Source of the DNA: Actinomycetes bacterium
GTDB lineage: Bacteria > Actinomycetota > Acidimicrobiia > Spongiisociales > UBA5794
DNA: 5,175 nucleotides
Assembly: GCA_024275815.1 (NCBI GenBank)
Contig: JAJRYI010000499.1
Location: forward strand, 1 to 5,175
Direction of reading: 5' to 3'
The translations under genes were made by a program, and so were the position numbers. Below, one piece after another: positions 1 through 5,175 of this stretch (its first letter is position 1; each line of letters starts with the position of its first letter). The notes beneath the pieces are model-generated. The model saw only the letters and a program-made list of their open reading frames with translations. It was not told the DNA's origin and made no database searches.

Positions 1-74
1 TGCCATGCGTAGTTGATCACGACAGGACCAGCCGTCACGCATCGAGCCGTCGCACTCTTGAGGAGGAATATCGG
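1..74 (+). other. Leader upstream of the operon's first visible gene
   Basis: This stretch holds the ribosome binding site of the first gene and little else that can be named. No convincing -35/-10 pair is visible, so the promoter probably lies further upstream. The frame of the first gene is open through this stretch to the window edge but has no in-frame ATG, GTG or TTG before 75. A 6-bp palindrome (TGATCA, 14-19) and a 7-base direct repeat (AGCCGTC at 30-36 and 45-51, period 15) are present, but both are short enough to be chance. The end of an upstream gene cannot be identified with confidence. Confidence 0.4.
61..66 (+). promoter_or_regulatory. Shine-Dalgarno site of the binding-protein gene
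   Basis: AGGAGG is a full match to the anti-Shine-Dalgarno core and lies 8 bases before the ATG at 75. It fixes the start of the binding protein and is the strongest ribosome binding site in the window, as expected for the most abundant component of an ABC importer. Confidence 0.85.
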
Positions 75-1202
75 ATGAAGACCGGACGGAAAGACTTTCG
101 GCGGAGATGGGTCGTGCTCAGCGCGGTTCTTCTCGCATTCTCCCTGGTAGCAGCTGCTTGCTCCCAGGACACCACAGGCAATGAAACGGTAACGACCACG
201 ATCGGTGAGACGGGCACGACGGAGGCGACGACCGCTGCAGCACCGGCCCCGTTCGATGCGGGACCCGTCAAGATCGCGATCGTCCAGAACAGCGGTGCTG
301 GGGACTACTTCCAGCAATGGACCAACGGCGCCATGCAGCAGGCAGAGGCGGTCGGGTTCGACGTGCAGCTCTACGACGCGCAGGCCGACAACGCGAAGCA
401 GGCCACAGACATGGAGACCGCGATCGGATCGGGTGTCGTTGGCATCATCGTCGACCACGGTCAGACCGACACGATGTGCCCACTGATCAACGATGCACTC
501 GATGCAGGGATCTTCGTCGTCATCTACGACATCGCCATCGCTGATTGTGCCCCCCGAGCGGTTCAGACACAGCAGTCCGATGCCAGCCTTGCCGATCTCG
601 TTCTCGGCCAGATGCTCGAAGACATCGGAACGGACCAGACCGTCGGGTACGTCAACGTACTGGGCATCGCTCCTCTCGACCGTCGTCACGTCATCTGGGA
701 GGAGTACGTTGCAGACAACAACTGGACCCAGCAGTTCTTCGTAGGTGAGTTCACGAATGCGGTAGCCACCGATAACGCACAGCTCGTCGATGCAGCACTC
801 AAGGCGAACCCCGATGTGACTGCGATCTTCGCCCCGTACGATGAGCTGACGAAGGGAACGGTCTCAGCGATCCTGGAGAACGGCCTCGAGGCGCAGATCA
901 GTGCATATGGGATCGACATCTCGAACGCGGACATCGAGGTCATGACCGCCGATGGAAGCCCATGGATGGCCACAGCGACGACGGATCCGAACGCGATCGG
1001 AGCTGCCGTGGTGCGCGTCATGGCCCTCGAGGTTGCAGGGCAGAACCCTGATCGCTCAGTCGACTTCCCCGGTGTCCTCGTGACACAGGACTTCCTGGTC
1101 TCGAACGAGATCAAGAACATGGTCGACCTGCGGGCGGAGCTTCCCGAGCTCAACCTGACCGACATCAAGTCGGCAGAGTGGATCCCGGCGGTTAGCTTCT
1201 AG
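75..1202 (+). CDS. Sugar ABC transporter substrate-binding lipoprotein (RbsB-like)
   Basis: This is the extracytoplasmic binding protein of a ribose-type ABC importer, 375 residues. Residues 1-28 form a lipoprotein signal peptide: a basic KDFRRRW start, a hydrophobic core, then AAAC with Cys29 as the predicted lipidated residue. A Thr/Ala-rich linker (about 31-60) tethers the domain, typical of actinobacterial lipoproteins. The mature domain has the Peripla_BP_4 layout: VKIAIVQNS strand (65-73), an aromatic YFQQW patch (78-82) where RbsB has its ligand-stacking Phe residues, GIIVDHG (123-129) at the RbsB Asp-Arg position, IFAPYDE (251-257) and YGIDISN (278-284), whose Asp281 matches the conserved late Asp of the family. 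D127-H128 in place of Asp-Arg suggests a ligand other than ribose; this equivalence is by motif, not alignment. Two cysteines remain in the mature protein (C135, C158). It heads the visible operon, with the ATPase 34 bases downstream. The ligand is probably a 5-modified pentose, judged from the isomerase and aldolase genes that follow. Confidence 0.9.
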   Translation: MKTGRKDFRRRWVVLSAVLLAFSLVAAACSQDTTGNETVTTTIGETGTTEATTAAAPAPFDAGPVKIAIVQNSGAGDYFQQWTNGAMQQAEAVGFDVQLYDAQADNAKQATDMETAIGSGVVGIIVDHGQTDTMCPLINDALDAGIFVVIYDIAIADCAPRAVQTQQSDASLADLVLGQMLEDIGTDQTVGYVNVLGIAPLDRRHVIWEEYVADNNWTQQFFVGEFTNAVATDNAQLVDAALKANPDVTAIFAPYDELTKGTVSAILENGLEAQISAYGIDISNADIEVMTADGSPWMATATTDPNAIGAAVVRVMALEVAGQNPDRSVDFPGVLVTQDFLVSNEIKNMVDLRAELPELNLTDIKSAEWIPAVSF

Positions 1203-1222
1203 GCGACTCGACAAAGAGAACC

Positions 1223-1228
1223 AAGGAG
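1223..1228 (+). promoter_or_regulatory. Shine-Dalgarno site of the ATPase gene
   Basis: AAGGAG lies 8 bases before the ATG at 1237, inside the 34-base gap after the binding-protein stop. The spacing equals that of the first gene and supports this start. The gap shows no hairpin or T-run that would separate the two genes. Confidence 0.8.
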
Positions 1229-1236
1229 ACACCGCG

Positions 1237-2742
1237 ATGGCGACTGTGGTCGAGATGCGAGGTATCACGATGTCCTTCGGCACCAACGAGGTGCTGAAGG
1301 GGATCGACCTCGAACTCGAGGCAGGCAAGGTGACGGCAGTACTCGGCGCGAACGGCGCAGGGAAGTCGACCCTCATCAAGGTGCTCTCCGGTGTCCACAG
1401 CAGCTACGGCGGTACCGTCTTGATCGACGGTACCGCCGTTCAGCTCGATTACCCCACGACCGCACGCAGTCACGGCATCGACGCCGTCCATCAGAAGATC
1501 GCCGATGGTGTCGTTCCGGGCCTCAGCGTTGCAGAGAACTTCCTCTTCGAAGACATCGTCAACAACGACATCTCGCGTGTTGCCTCCATGAGGACGATCA
1601 TGCCCCGAGCGAGACAGGTCGCGGCGGTCCTCGATCTCGACTGGGCCGACGACGTACTGCGAAGCGACATCTATGGACTCCCGATCGCCGACCAGCAACT
1701 CCTGCTGCTCGCTCGGGCCCTCGTCCATGAACCCCGCCTCCTCATCCTCGACGAGCCCACTTCGGCGCTCTCGGAGACGGAGGCACACAGACTATTCGAG
1801 GTGATCCGAAGACTCCGCGATGACGGCGTGGCAATTCTCTATGTCTCACACCGGCTCCGTGAGATCGATGCCATCGCCGACCGCCTCATCGTCCTTCGTG
1901 ACGGCGTGATCCGCAGCGACCACCCGCATCCTTTCGACTGGGCCGAGGCGCTCCATCAGATGCTCGGCGAAGCCGAGGCAGTGGACGAGGATGTCCGCGA
2001 AGAACTCCACGGCACCGACGACGTCCTCTGTCTCACGGGCGTGAAACTGCTGCCCGAGTCTGAGCCGTTCGACCTCACGCTCCGATCGGGTGAGGTGACC
2101 GGCGTTTTCGGTCTGCTCGGTTCCGGTGGAAGCGAACTCGCCCGCGGAATGTTCGGAGCCGATCGATTCGAAGAAGGGGAGATGACCCTTCTTGGTGCCT
2201 CGTTCTCTCCCAGGGAACCCGCAGACGCGATCGCCTCCGAGGTCTACATGGTCCCTGAGGATCGAGTCGCCGGCACGATCATCAAGGACTGGAGCATCGC
2301 CCACACGGTGACGTTCCCGTTCCTCAAAGAGGTCTCCCGCTTCTCCGTCATGGACGGTCGAGCCGAGCAGCGGCTCGGCCGGTCGGTCATCGACGAGTTC
2401 GACGTCGTTGCGCAGTCATCCCACGATCCGGTGATCTCGCTGTCGGGTGGGAACCAGCAGAAGGTCGTTGTCGGACGTTGGCTTCGTAAACAGCCAACGG
2501 TGATGATTCTCAACGAGCCCTTCCAGGGCGTCGATGTCGGTGCTCGTCGAGACCTCGTCGTCAAGACGCGAGAGGTGGCAGCGGCCGGGTCCGCCGTCAT
2601 CGTCATGTCCACGGACCTCGGCGAGATCATGCAGGTCGCCGACCGGGTCCTCGTGCTCGCCGATGGGAACCTGCAGCACGACGCCTACCTGTCAGAGACC
2701 ACACGAGAAGAGATCCTGAAGAGACTTACGGAGGTTGAGTAA
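1237..2742 (+). CDS. Sugar ABC transporter ATP-binding protein, two ABC domains (RbsA/MglA type)
   Basis: This cytoplasmic ATPase powers the importer. Its 501 residues are the usual length for the duplicated sugar-importer (CUT2) class. Domain 1 has Walker A GANGAGKST (37-45), Q-loop Gln86, Walker B LLILDEP with D172 and catalytic E173, and switch His205. Its signature is degraded to LPIADQQ (148-154) from the usual LSxxxQQ. Domain 2 has the family's vestigial Walker A, GLLGSGGSE (292-300), an intact signature LSGGNQQK (402-409), Walker B VMILNEP (422-428) with Asn426 where Asp is usual, and Ser/Thr (458-459) instead of the switch His, which is common in domain 2 of this family. The intact parts (Walker A/B of domain 1 plus signature of domain 2) can form one complete ATP site; the second is probably non-hydrolytic. 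The start is set by the AAGGAG site. The stop TAA directly abuts the permease start. The gene contains a perfect inverted repeat at 1406-1439. Confidence 0.95.
   Translation: MATVVEMRGITMSFGTNEVLKGIDLELEAGKVTAVLGANGAGKSTLIKVLSGVHSSYGGTVLIDGTAVQLDYPTTARSHGIDAVHQKIADGVVPGLSVAENFLFEDIVNNDISRVASMRTIMPRARQVAAVLDLDWADDVLRSDIYGLPIADQQLLLLARALVHEPRLLILDEPTSALSETEAHRLFEVIRRLRDDGVAILYVSHRLREIDAIADRLIVLRDGVIRSDHPHPFDWAEALHQMLGEAEAVDEDVREELHGTDDVLCLTGVKLLPESEPFDLTLRSGEVTGVFGLLGSGGSELARGMFGADRFEEGEMTLLGASFSPREPADAIASEVYMVPEDRVAGTIIKDWSIAHTVTFPFLKEVSRFSVMDGRAEQRLGRSVIDEFDVVAQSSHDPVISLSGGNQQKVVVGRWLRKQPTVMILNEPFQGVDVGARRDLVVKTREVAAAGSAVIVMSTDLGEIMQVADRVLVLADGNLQHDAYLSETTREEILKRLTEVE
1406..1439. repeat. Perfect 14-bp inverted repeat with 6-base loop inside the ATPase gene
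   Basis: The arm at 1406-1419 (ACGGCGGTACCGTC) is the exact reverse complement of the arm at 1426-1439, with loop TTGATC (1420-1425). Each arm also contains the 8-base palindrome CGGTACCG (1410-1417 and 1428-1435). It falls on codons 57-68, which encode a G-T-V…G-T-A-V stretch after the first Walker A. No T-run follows, so it is not a standard terminator. The mRNA could form a very stable stem here. Function is unknown; amino-acid constraint (two Gly-Thr pairs) explains part of the symmetry but not all 14 pairs. Confidence 0.85.
2730..2734 (+). promoter_or_regulatory. Shine-Dalgarno site of the permease gene, inside the ATPase 3' end
   Basis: GGAGG (within CGGAGGTT) lies 8 bases before the GTG at 2743 and is embedded in the last codons of the ATPase gene. 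It decides the GTG start and implies that the two genes are translated from one message with coupling. Confidence 0.8.
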
Positions 2743-3798
2743 GTGAGCAACAAGGAACCGGCGGTGAGCTCAGAAGTGCTTGCGCCCCGACAATCGCTCG
2801 ACTTGCGAGATCTCGTGGTCCGCTACGGGTTCATCGCCGTCACGGTGCTGTTCTTCACCTTCTTCTATCTGACGATTCCGGCGTTTCGCCTGTCGACGAC
2901 GATGTTCTCGATGCTCAAGTTCACGTCGGTGGTCGCGATCGCCGGTCTCGGCGTGACCGTCACGATGGTCGTCGGTGGACTCGATCTGTCGGTGGGAGCC
3001 ACATCGGGGATGGCCGTGACCGTCGCTGCGATGACGATGGTCATCTACGCGCAACAGGGCTCGGTGGCGATCATCGCCGTCCTGGTCGCCGGAGCGCTGA
3101 TCGGTGCGTTCAACGCCCTTCTGATCGTCGTGTTCAAGATCCCCGATCTCCTTGCGACGCTTGCCACGATGTTCTTGATACAGGGCCTCAAACTGATACC
3201 CGTTCAGGGTCAGTCCGTATCCTCAGGGCTGATTCTGCGAGACGGGTCTGTTGCACCGGGCAAGTTCACGACAGGGTTCCTCCACATCAACAGAGGGTCC
3301 CTCGGGCCGGTGCCGTACCCCGTTGTGATCTTCGCGGTCCTGACGATCGCTACCTGGTTCTTCCTGTCACGTACCAAATGGGGCCGCATCATGTACGCCA
3401 TCGGTTCGAACCCGGAGGCGGCGAGGCTGGCCGGTGCTCGTGTCGGTCGGTACAAGGCGCTCGCCTACATGATCTCCGGCGTCTTTGCGGCAGTTGCCGG
3501 GCTGATCCTCGCTTCACGGATCGGCCAGGGTGACATCTCAGCGGGGAACTCGTTGCTGCTCGATGCGGTCGCAGTCGCCCTCGTCGGAACGTCGGTTCTC
3601 GGAGCGAACAAGCCGAACGCGCTTGGTACAGCACTCGGTGCGATCCTCATCGGGATCCTTCTCACAGGCACGACGATGATGAACTTCCCGTACTACTGGC
3701 AGGACGTCGTCAAGGGCCTCGTTCTCCTCATCGCTCTGGTCTTCTCGTTCACGCTGTCACGCAAGAAGCACCGCCACGTTGCGGCGGTCCCGCTGTGA
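2743..3798 (+). CDS. Sugar ABC transporter permease (RbsC-like, BPD_transp_2)
   Basis: This is the inner-membrane channel subunit of the importer, 351 residues, within the usual range for RbsC/XylH/AraH-type permeases. A polar N-terminus (1-28) precedes roughly 8-10 hydrophobic segments, among them about 29-48, 61-80, 84-103, 106-131, 192-208, 241-258, 270-288, 297-318 and 328-348. The signature GGLDLSVGA (78-86) corresponds to the family's conserved G-(I/L)-DLSVG motif. The cytoplasmic coupling loop GSNPEAARLAG (221-231), followed by the RVGRYK segment, is the typical ATPase contact region. A basic tail (RKKHRH, 350 region) ends the protein on the probable cytoplasmic side. It starts with GTG on the base after the ATPase stop, with a GGAGG site 8 bases upstream, and its own stop overlaps the isomerase start, so it is embedded in the operon. 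A single permease gene probably makes a homodimer. The substrate cannot be read from the permease itself. Confidence 0.94.
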   Translation: MSNKEPAVSSEVLAPRQSLDLRDLVVRYGFIAVTVLFFTFFYLTIPAFRLSTTMFSMLKFTSVVAIAGLGVTVTMVVGGLDLSVGATSGMAVTVAAMTMVIYAQQGSVAIIAVLVAGALIGAFNALLIVVFKIPDLLATLATMFLIQGLKLIPVQGQSVSSGLILRDGSVAPGKFTTGFLHINRGSLGPVPYPVVIFAVLTIATWFFLSRTKWGRIMYAIGSNPEAARLAGARVGRYKALAYMISGVFAAVAGLILASRIGQGDISAGNSLLLDAVAVALVGTSVLGANKPNALGTALGAILIGILLTGTTMMNFPYYWQDVVKGLVLLIALVFSFTLSRKKHRHVAAVPL

Positions 3799-3800
3799 TG
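3795..3800 (+). promoter_or_regulatory. Overlapping stop/start junction (GTGATG) between permease and isomerase
   Basis: The permease stop TGA (3796-3798) overlaps two possible isomerase starts in the same frame: GTG at 3795 (4-base GTGA overlap) and ATG at 3798 (1-base TGATG overlap). No good Shine-Dalgarno site precedes either; only GC-rich GGCGG (3783-3787) is present. Translation therefore probably depends on ribosomes ending on the permease gene. The two starts differ by one Met. Confidence 0.75.
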
Positions 3801-4925
3801 GGCACCGGAGAACCGGTACGGCGTACCGTCTGGCTCGATTCAGCGGACCCCGAGTCGGTTCGAGTCATCGATCAGTGCCTGCTCCCGTTCGAGTACGCGG
3901 AAGTTTCGATACGCACAGCGGAAGGCATGGCAGCCGCGATTCGGGACATGGTCGTGCGCGGCGCCGGGTGCATAGGGGCATCGGCCGGATACGGGATGTA
4001 CCTCGCTGCGCTCGAAGCGAGGTACATGTCCGGTGCAGATGGCGCTGCTCACCTCGAACGTGCGGGTGCAGCCCTCGAGGCGAGCAGGCCGACCGCAGTC
4101 AACCTCAGCTGGGCCGTTCAACGACAGCTCGGGGAACTCGCGGGTATCACTGCTGGAGACGAACGTGTCACCAGAGCGAGGGAGATCGCCGAATCGATCG
4201 CGGACGAGGACGTTGCAAGCTGTGCAGCGATCGGACAGTACGGACTCGGGCTCATCGAGGAGATCTACGCACGTACCTCGAGACCGGTGAACGTCATGAC
4301 ACACTGCAACGCAGGGTGGCTTGCGTTCGTATCACATGGCACGGCCACGGCCCCGATGTACGCAGCTCACGACGCAGGGATCCCCGTCCACGTATGGGTG
4401 AGCGAGACACGCCCGCGCAATCAGGGAGCACGTCTCACGGCGTGGGAGCTCGGTGAGCACGGTGTTCCCCACACGCTGATCGTGGACAACGCCGCTGGTC
4501 ACCTCATGCAGCACGGAAAGGTCGACCTCATCATCGTTGGAAGTGACCGTACGACGATCAACGGGGACGTTGCCAACAAGATCGGTACGTACATGAAGGC
4601 TGTGGCCGCAGCCGACAACGACATCCCCTTCTACGCGGCTCTGCCATCGAGTACTTTCGATCCGTCGAGTAGGGACGGCCTTGCGGACATCCCGATCGAG
4701 GAACGCGATCCGAGAGAGGTGACGAACGCGACAGCGTTCCACGACGGGCATCAGATCGAACCTCGCGTTGCCGCCCCGGGCACGGGGGCGATCAACTACG
4801 GATTCGACGTGACGCCTGCTCGGCTCGTGGCGGGGATCATCTCCGAACGCGGGATCTGTCGGGCGAGCGAGGAGTCGATCCTCTCTCTCTATCCCGAGTT
4901 CGTCGGCGGGGTGATCTCCAGATGA
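3798..4925 (+). CDS. mtnA: MtnA-family aldose-1-phosphate isomerase (5-methylthioribose-1-P or 5-deoxyribose-1-P isomerase)
   Basis: This cytoplasmic enzyme interconverts an aldose 1-phosphate and its ketose 1-phosphate; the classic reaction is 5-methylthioribose-1-P to 5-methylthioribulose-1-P. It has 375 residues from ATG (376 from GTG at 3795), near or slightly above the usual 340-370. Numbered from ATG, visible family motifs are DMVVRGAGCIG (50-60), RPTAVNLSWAV (97-107), MTHCNAG (167-173) with catalytic Cys170, SETRPRNQGARLTAWEL (202-218), VGSDRTTINGDVANKIGTY (247-265) with catalytic Asp250, and FDVTPARLV near the C-terminus. The 80-residue Cys-Asp spacing equals Cys160/Asp240 of Bacillus subtilis MtnA. 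VVRGAPA is here VVRGAGC, GALAT…GYGTALG is GWLAF…HGTATAP, and GADR is GSDR, so the pocket may suit a variant substrate. It resembles the MtnA subgroup often seen beside aldolases and sugar transporters. It overlaps the permease gene and is followed by a class II aldolase, which favours a DHAP-shunt role (MTR or 5-deoxyribose, DrdI-like) over the methionine-regenerating route. The ribose-1,5-bisphosphate isomerase and eIF2B-like relatives are less likely. Family is secure, substrate is not. Confidence 0.88.
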   Translation: MGTGEPVRRTVWLDSADPESVRVIDQCLLPFEYAEVSIRTAEGMAAAIRDMVVRGAGCIGASAGYGMYLAALEARYMSGADGAAHLERAGAALEASRPTAVNLSWAVQRQLGELAGITAGDERVTRAREIAESIADEDVASCAAIGQYGLGLIEEIYARTSRPVNVMTHCNAGWLAFVSHGTATAPMYAAHDAGIPVHVWVSETRPRNQGARLTAWELGEHGVPHTLIVDNAAGHLMQHGKVDLIIVGSDRTTINGDVANKIGTYMKAVAAADNDIPFYAALPSSTFDPSSRDGLADIPIEERDPREVTNATAFHDGHQIEPRVAAPGTGAINYGFDVTPARLVAGIISERGICRASEESILSLYPEFVGGVISR

Positions 4926-4959
4926 CCCGTTCACGACACGACTACACACGGGGGAAACT
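4926..4959 (+). other. Short intergenic gap with weak ribosome binding site for the aldolase
   Basis: This 34-base gap contains GGGGGA (4950-4955), a purine-rich but imperfect Shine-Dalgarno candidate about 4-5 bases before the GTG at 4960. CCCGT (4926-4930) could pair with ACGGG (4948-4952) and partly cover it, but a 5-bp stem around 17 bases is too weak to call a regulatory element. No terminator is present, so the aldolase should share the upstream message. Confidence 0.5.
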
Positions 4960-5175
4960 GTGAAGAACCGATGGGACGACGCCGATGCAGGGGCTCACGA
5001 GGGGATCCTCGGAGCCTGTGTGTATGCATCACAGCTCCTGGGACGAGAGCCATCACTCGTCCTCGTGGGTGGCGGAAACTCCTCCGTCAAGGAGAGACAG
5101 ACCGATGCGTACGGTGAGGATGTCGAGGTGCTCTGGATCAAGGGCAGTGGGTGGGATCTCGCAGAGATAGCGACA
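4960..5175 (+). CDS. Class II aldolase, RhaD/YuxG-like (COG3347), N-terminal fragment cut by the window edge
   Basis: The 72 visible codons have no stop and run off the window. The start is GTG at 4960: the resulting MKNRWDDADA opening matches how this family begins, and a GGGGGA site lies just upstream. Next come VYASQLLGREPSLVLVGGGN (21-40), then SSVKERQTDAYGEDVEVLW (41-59) and IKGSGWDLAEI (60-70). The GGGN(T/S)SVK and KGSGWDL motifs belong to the zinc-dependent class II aldolase/adducin fold, where the GGGN-S and GSG loops bind the substrate phosphate. In characterised relatives (rhamnulose-1-phosphate aldolase/dehydrogenase) the enzyme cleaves a ketose 1-phosphate to dihydroxyacetone phosphate and an aldehyde, and many members carry a C-terminal short-chain dehydrogenase that oxidises or reduces the aldehyde. 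The zinc-binding histidines and any dehydrogenase domain lie beyond the window. Position after an MtnA-family isomerase suggests its substrate is that enzyme's product. Confidence 0.82.
   Translation, partial: MKNRWDDADAGAHEGILGACVYASQLLGREPSLVLVGGGNSSVKERQTDAYGEDVEVLWIKGSGWDLAEIAT

Noticed and set aside
14..51. TGATCA palindrome and AGCCGTC direct repeat as a regulator-binding site
   Set aside because: Six- and seven-base matches are expected by chance, and no promoter elements are visible beside them.
81..161. Twin-arginine export signal in the binding protein (RRRW)
   Set aside because: The Arg cluster lacks the S/T-RR-x-F-L-K pattern, and the Cys29 lipobox explains the signal as an ordinary lipoprotein leader.
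686..1168. Long minus-strand open frame (160 codons) opposite the binding-protein gene
   Set aside because: It is the antisense shadow of a high-GC coding region; no ribosome site, no recognisable domain, and the plus-strand gene is certain.
1192..1788. Long minus-strand open frame (198 codons) opposite the ATPase N-terminus
   Set aside because: It lies over Walker A and Walker B of the real gene, its composition is rich in Asp/Glu/Arg as expected from reverse-reading, and it shows no family motif.
2362..2379. 7-bp inverted repeat (GCCGAGC / GCTCGGC) with a 4-base loop
   Set aside because: Short, inside the ATPase coding sequence, and expected by chance in G+C-rich DNA; no T-run.
3779..4456. 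Plus-strand 225-codon frame overlapping the isomerase
   Set aside because: Arg-, Gly- and Ser-rich out-of-frame reading of the isomerase gene with no domain or ribosome site.
4332..4949. Minus-strand open frame (205 codons) opposite the isomerase C-terminus
   Set aside because: Same shadow effect; the plus-strand frame holds the catalytic Asp motif and the protein made by the minus strand is Arg/Val/His-rich with no domain.
4926..4952. CCCGT/ACGGG pairing that could cover the aldolase ribosome site
   Set aside because: Only 5 base pairs around a 17-base loop; too weak to call a riboswitch or attenuator.
4985..5170. Plus-strand 61-codon frame starting with ATG near the window end
   Set aside because: It is out of frame with the class II aldolase, which gives clear GGGN-S and KGSGWDL motifs from the GTG at 4960; this frame is Ser/Arg-rich and featureless.

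Overview
The window carries five co-directional (+ strand) genes, closely packed and reading as one operon. The DNA is G+C-rich (about 60% by eye) with strong G/C preference at third codon positions. The first gene is a lipoprotein with an Ala-rich lipobox and a Thr-rich linker. Together these suggest a high-GC Gram-positive, Actinomycetota and perhaps an Acidimicrobiia-like lineage. The phylum guess is an inference with moderate confidence; anything finer is weak.

Layout: 1-74 is leader sequence with a good ribosome binding site and no recognisable promoter. 75-1202 encodes a ribose-type (RbsB/Peripla_BP_4) sugar-binding lipoprotein. 1237-2742 encodes the duplicated RbsA-type ABC ATPase. 2743-3798 encodes the RbsC-type permease and starts on the base after the ATPase stop. 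3798-4925 encodes an MtnA-family aldose-1-phosphate isomerase whose start overlaps the permease stop. 4960-5175 (running off the window) is the N-terminus of a class II aldolase of the RhaD/YuxG-like (COG3347) type. The longest non-coding stretch between genes is 34 bases. No RNA gene, mobile element, CRISPR array or intrinsic terminator was seen.

How the genes may work together: the transporter imports a pentose-like compound, which is phosphorylated at C1 by a kinase not in this window. The MtnA-like enzyme converts the aldose 1-phosphate to the ketose 1-phosphate, and the class II aldolase cleaves that to dihydroxyacetone phosphate plus a short aldehyde. This is the logic of 5-methylthioribose / 5-deoxyribose salvage (the DHAP shunt), here apparently tied to a dedicated importer. 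The enzyme families are well supported by visible motifs. The actual substrate is inferred, and the kinase and most of the aldolase lie outside the window.

The main points for a second look are the substrate (5-deoxyribose, 5-methylthioribose or another 5-modified pentose), non-canonical residues around the isomerase active site, a perfect 14-bp inverted repeat inside the ATPase gene, and an Asn in place of the Walker B Asp in the second ATPase domain.
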